Source: Kiritimatiellales bacterium (GTDB lineage Bacteria > Verrucomicrobiota > Kiritimatiellia > Kiritimatiellales > Pontiellaceae). From it: a stretch of DNA of 7,475 bases. Position 1 is the stretch's first letter. Every line of letters begins with the position of its first letter. Positions 6,001 through 7,475 of the stretch are shown piece after piece. The notes beneath the pieces were generated by a model. The model was not told the origin of the DNA and did not search any database. It worked only from the letters and a program-made list of their open reading frames with translations. The position numbers were made by a program, and so were the translations under genes. The stretch is taken from contig DAOVNC010000167.1 in the NCBI GenBank assembly GCA_030630445.1, positions 1 through 7,475 on the forward strand. Direction: 5' to 3'.

Positions 6001-7191
6001 GATGTTTCGCATGATCCCGCCAATGTCATGGATTTGAGCGGCATAATTTCCGGTCCGGGATCGCTCACAAAGAAAGGCGATGGCACGCTAATCCTCTCCG
6101 GTTCGACCGCCAACACCTACAGCGGCGATACCCATCTCGATAGCGGAACGCTGGTGCTGGATAAGAGCATCTACAACGCCAGCATTCCGGGAAACCTCTA
6201 CATTGGCGACGGCGCCGGGGGTGCGGATGCGGACGTTGTGCGGTTGGGGGGAATTGCGCAAATCGGAAGCAATACCCGCATTGCCATCGCCGATTCCGGC
6301 TTGTTCGATATGAACAACACGACCGAAGGTTTTGGATCCTTGGAAGGGAGCGGTCGCGTGGCCATGGGCAGCGGCACACTCATTACGGGATCGGATGGCA
6401 GTTCCACGACCTATTCCGGATTGATCGAAGGTTCTGGCATGCTTCGGAAATATGGGGCGGGAACCTTCAGCCTCACCGGGAACAATACCTATTCCGGTAC
6501 CACCGAGGTTAACTTGGGAACTCTTCTGGTTATTGGCTCTCAGCCATCCAGCGACGTATATGTTGCCGCTTCCGGAACGTTGGGCGGCACCGGCACCGTG
6601 GGTGCGATCAACAGTGACGGTACGGTGGCTCCGGGCACCAGTGCCGGGTCGCTCGGAAGCGGTACGGTGACGATGGACTCCGCGACTTTCGAAGTGGAGT
6701 TGGATGGGTTCGCATTTGCCGACTACGACCGGTTGAATGTAATAGGAAAGGTATTGCTTGCCAACAACCCTCGATTGCTTGTGTCGCTAGGCTATATGCC
6801 CGCCGTGGGGGATCGGTTCACTATCATCAACAACGATGATACCGATGCGGTGAAAGGCACCTTTAAGGGTCTACCGGATGGAGCTTTGCTGACTGTCGGC
6901 AACGCAACCCTGCGAATCGATTACGATTGGGGTCTCCATTTAGGTAACGACGTGGTTTTGACGGTGACCGGCGTTACACCTCTTGAACCATTGCAGATTA
7001 CCTCCATCGGTACCGCTGGCGGCGATGTTGATCTGGAATGGGTCGGCGGCGTGCCGTTCTACGTGGTGGAGAAAAAAACTACGCTCACCAATGGAACATG
7101 GACGGCGGTTCACGGTCCGACGCGCGACATGGCAACCAGCCTGCCCGCCGATACGACCAATGGCTTCTACCGTGTTAAGGGAGGCAATTAG
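3001..7191 (+). CDS. Secreted protein with autotransporter-associated beta-strand repeats, no barrel domain
   Basis: A 1396-residue exported beta-helix-type protein, likely on the cell surface or released. Residues 1-34 are a signal peptide: a basic start, hydrophobic core LLLSLAVLLG, and possible cleavage after SAA (29) or HGA (34). The mature N-terminus (TRTWDG, then W and NW motifs and PGDDLVFPAGA) is the usual opening of such proteins. Eight repeats of the autotransporter-associated type (consensus G-G-L-x-K-x-G-x-G-x-L-x-L-x-G-x-N-x-Y-x-G-x-T-x-V-x-x-G-x-L) start near residues 174, 336, 448, 611, 730, 898, 1018 and 1144. Residues 1264-1298 carry a conserved P-VGD-FTIINND-D-V-GTF-GLP-GA block that in related proteins follows the passenger. 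The last 66 residues form a small beta-rich module (V-LEW, YVVEK, WTAV, FYRVKGGN). No outer-membrane barrel, PEP-CTERM, LPXTG or C-terminal membrane segment is visible. Adhesion or matrix function is possible but unproven; the family call is firm. Confidence 0.9.
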   Translation: MKANSCAKSIINPASRLLLSLAVLLGSAATIHGATRTWDGSYSPLWSDSQNWVGNVVPAPGDDLVFPAGASHLTNANDLGSDTYRSITISGSDYVLQGVLGDSKTIGLTHGIDSIAAYEFRNTVELNIDLAADQSFSSDDPFGPLYMVGNVDIGNHTLEILGDGMMSFTGVISGTGRLTKNSSSLTYLGGSSDNTFSGETVINSGVLKLSKPSGSAIKYGQLTIGDGVGINDTAIVRELYNFQIGNGPITINEDGWLDVDDYIDTVGAITFNGGHAGSSGTGILKLGGTITVNAATEEALLDGNVYMGSGIRTFDVGRGSSGVIGHDLRVNAILSGGGLRKTGAGDMMLNSVGVNIYTGTTTVEQGGFIAWVDSAFGDTGNGTVVGSSGSIYLVGVNVGTESLTLGRTDSGYVFQAHTTCSWAGPVTLAEDALIVTSGSMEFSGAISGSGGITLEGSGDCIFSGSSPNTYAGDTHVFGGTLSLDKEGIDGALPGPGDLYVGDGVSAADSIVVQWLRDLQINENVDINIIPSGKVDLNDHNDFVGNLNLTSAGIWIGSGLLGLSGDVTATAVINRVPFISGNLALMSGIRTFSVTNTAPYHGRLFIYSHVSGSGGILKTGTGELTLGVSNVFAGATTVAEGSLCISDDHALGDTAAGTVVQDGAHIRLANVQVIEEPLILHGDGIGYGALWHYGFGITNSWAGPITLASDSVIGLPQNSGDTMSLSGVISGPGSLTKKGAGTLMLTGVGNNSHGGNTIVEEGTLLMGKVDRMTPYVPYISVPHSLIVGGNDSGDPLAFARHINSTEIADDVIVNTSGFYALDGYYETIGDLSLYGGADVDSGAGRLTLSGDVNVDLLSVTNTSSIISGELALMSGTRTIHVTNTEAHTGSLRVYSLVSGSGGILKTGDGYLLLYGSNTFAGATTVAEGSLNIYGDHALGDTVAGTVVQDGAKIRLGGTIQVGEEPLTLYGDGIGQGVLVHWAEGFSNRWAGPITLASDVVIDVSHDPANVMDLSGIISGPGSLTKKGDGTLILSGSTANTYSGDTHLDSGTLVLDKSIYNASIPGNLYIGDGAGGADADVVRLGGIAQIGSNTRIAIADSGLFDMNNTTEGFGSLEGSGRVAMGSGTLITGSDGSSTTYSGLIEGSGMLRKYGAGTFSLTGNNTYSGTTEVNLGTLLVIGSQPSSDVYVAASGTLGGTGTVGAINSDGTVAPGTSAGSLGSGTVTMDSATFEVELDGFAFADYDRLNVIGKVLLANNPRLLVSLGYMPAVGDRFTIINNDDTDAVKGTFKGLPDGALLTVGNATLRIDYDWGLHLGNDVVLTVTGVTPLEPLQITSIGTAGGDVDLEWVGGVPFYVVEKKTTLTNGTWTAVHGPTRDMATSLPADTTNGFYRVKGGN
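3634..4455 (+). repeat. Super-repeat unit 1 in the beta-strand repeat protein
   Basis: An 822-bp coding unit. It opens with an L-T-IGDG block, followed by a D-DY--T-VG-ITF block and a GIRTF block. Then come a type-B repeat (4006-4113, KTGAG), an ESLTL...WAGPVTL block, and a type-A repeat (4342-4455) ending in LSLDK. It is the most diverged of the three full units. An isolated type-A repeat (3520-3633) precedes it. Confidence 0.75.
4456..5301 (+). repeat. Super-repeat unit 2
   Basis: An 846-bp unit with the same block order: LYVGDG, DFVG-L-L, ISGNLALMSGIRTF, type-B repeat 4831-4935 (GGILKTGTG), DHALGDTAAGTVVQDGA, EEPLILHGDGIG, WAGPITLASD, and type-A repeat 5188-5301 (GPGSLTKKGAG). Its second half is strongly similar to unit 3 at the DNA level. 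Confidence 0.85.
5302..6165 (+). repeat. Super-repeat unit 3
   Basis: An 864-bp unit. Corresponding bases in units 2 and 3 lie 861 bp apart (for example GCTCTCATGTC at 4747 and 5608, and GACCATGCTCTA at 4939 and 5800). Past a one-codon insertion the offset becomes 864 (CCGGGATC at 5191 and 6055). It contains type-B repeat 5692-5796 and type-A repeat 6052-6165. The opening IVGGNDSGD block has drifted from the IGDG form of the other units. Confidence 0.85.
6166..6540 (+). repeat. Partial super-repeat unit 4 with terminal beta-strand repeat
   Basis: It begins like the other units (IPGNLYIGDGAGGADADVV, then a G-FDMN and G-GSLEGSG block). It then skips the type-B repeat and WAGPITL blocks and goes straight to a last repeat (6430-6540, GMLRKYGAGTFSLTGNNTYSG). 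This reads as a truncated unit closing the array. Confidence 0.65.
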
Positions 7192-7204
7192 CCAAAAGTG
7201 GAAT

Positions 7205-7243
7205 GAGCGTCCCGCTCGTTTAAAGGCAAGCGGGACGCTTGCC
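7205..7243. terminator. Double-hairpin element between convergent genes (bidirectional terminator or REP-like palindrome)
   Basis: Two adjacent perfect hairpins are present: GAGCG-TCC-CGCTC (7205-7217) and GGCAAGCG-GGA-CGCTTGCC (7225-7243), separated by GTTTAAA. The two can also pair with each other through 11 bp (7206-7216 with 7229-7239). The second hairpin touches the stop codon of the DAHP synthase gene (7244), and the first begins 13 nt after the stop of the repeat protein. On the minus strand the strong hairpin is followed by TTTAAA, a poor but possible intrinsic terminator tail; on the plus strand no T-tract follows. The architecture also fits a repetitive extragenic palindrome pair. 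Confidence 0.6.
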
Positions 7244-7475
7244 CTACATTCCCAGCATCCGCTCGGAGGTTTCCCAGTCGATGCAGGCGTCGGTGATGGA
7301 GATGCCGTATTTCAAGTCGGGCGTGATCTTCTGGTTGCCCTCTTCAATAAAGCTTTCGACCATTGTGCCGGTGATGGGGCAGTTCTCATTTCCGCGCTGT
7401 TTGAGGAGGCTTTCCCATACTTTGATCTGGTTGCGTGCCACCCTGCTGGCGTTGGCATGGGAGCAGTCGACCATG
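7244..7475 (-). CDS. 3-deoxy-7-phosphoheptulonate (DAHP) synthase, class I AroF/AroG/AroH type (partial, C-terminus)
   Basis: This is the C-terminal 76 codons plus stop (TAG 7246-7244) of the enzyme that joins phosphoenolpyruvate and erythrose-4-phosphate to make DAHP, the first step of the shikimate pathway in the cytoplasm. The N-terminal part lies beyond the right edge, so the ATG at 7474 is an internal methionine and not a start. Three conserved motifs are present in family order: VDCSHANAS, GTMVESFIEEGNQ and YGISITDACIDWE. In Escherichia coli AroG these hold the metal ligands His268, Glu302 and Asp326, and all three residues are kept here; the fourth ligand (Cys61) is out of view. The protein ends soon after the last motif (SERMLGM), somewhat shorter than AroG. 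Feedback specificity (Phe, Tyr or Trp) cannot be judged from this fragment. The gene is convergent with the repeat protein and looks functionally unrelated to it. Confidence 0.95.
   Translation of the reverse strand, partial: MVDCSHANASRVARNQIKVWESLLKQRGNENCPITGTMVESFIEEGNQKITPDLKYGISITDACIDWETSERMLGM

Overview
The window looks like chromosomal DNA from a bacterium of the Planctomycetes-Verrucomicrobia-Chlamydiae group, most likely Kiritimatiellota or Verrucomicrobiota. I infer this from three things seen together: a Hanks-type Ser/Thr kinase with a C-terminal leucine-rich-repeat region paired with an ECF sigma factor, a very long secreted protein built of autotransporter-associated beta-strand repeats but lacking an autotransporter barrel, and a short C-terminal module ending in FYRVKGGN. 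No mobile element, CRISPR array, tRNA or rRNA is visible.

Layout. Positions 1-489 (minus) hold the first 163 codons of an ECF-type sigma factor that runs off the left edge. Positions 486-2696 (minus) hold a membrane Ser/Thr kinase; its TGA stop overlaps the sigma ATG in an ATGA, so the two form one translationally linked pair with the kinase first. Positions 2697-3000 are a divergent intergenic region with a good sigma70-type promoter facing the kinase, a weaker one facing the other way whose -35 shares the same bases, and two short palindromes. Positions 3001-7191 (plus) encode a 1396-residue secreted repeat protein with eight beta-strand repeats arranged in about 3.5 copies of an 822-864 bp super-unit. 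Positions 7192-7243 carry a double-hairpin element between convergent genes. Positions 7244-7475 (minus) are the C-terminal 76 codons of a class I DAHP synthase, the first enzyme of aromatic amino acid biosynthesis.

How the genes may work together. The kinase has a cytoplasmic catalytic domain, one membrane helix and an outward-facing TPR-like and LRR region, so it looks like a receptor. The sigma factor encoded immediately after it is the obvious candidate output. The surface-type protein is divergently transcribed from the same short control region and may be co-regulated with the pair, but nothing in the sequence proves that. The DAHP synthase looks unrelated.

The most unusual point is the kinase active site. 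The usual beta-3 lysine is an alanine, and a lysine instead sits in the glycine-rich loop at the position used by eukaryotic WNK ('with no lysine') kinases.
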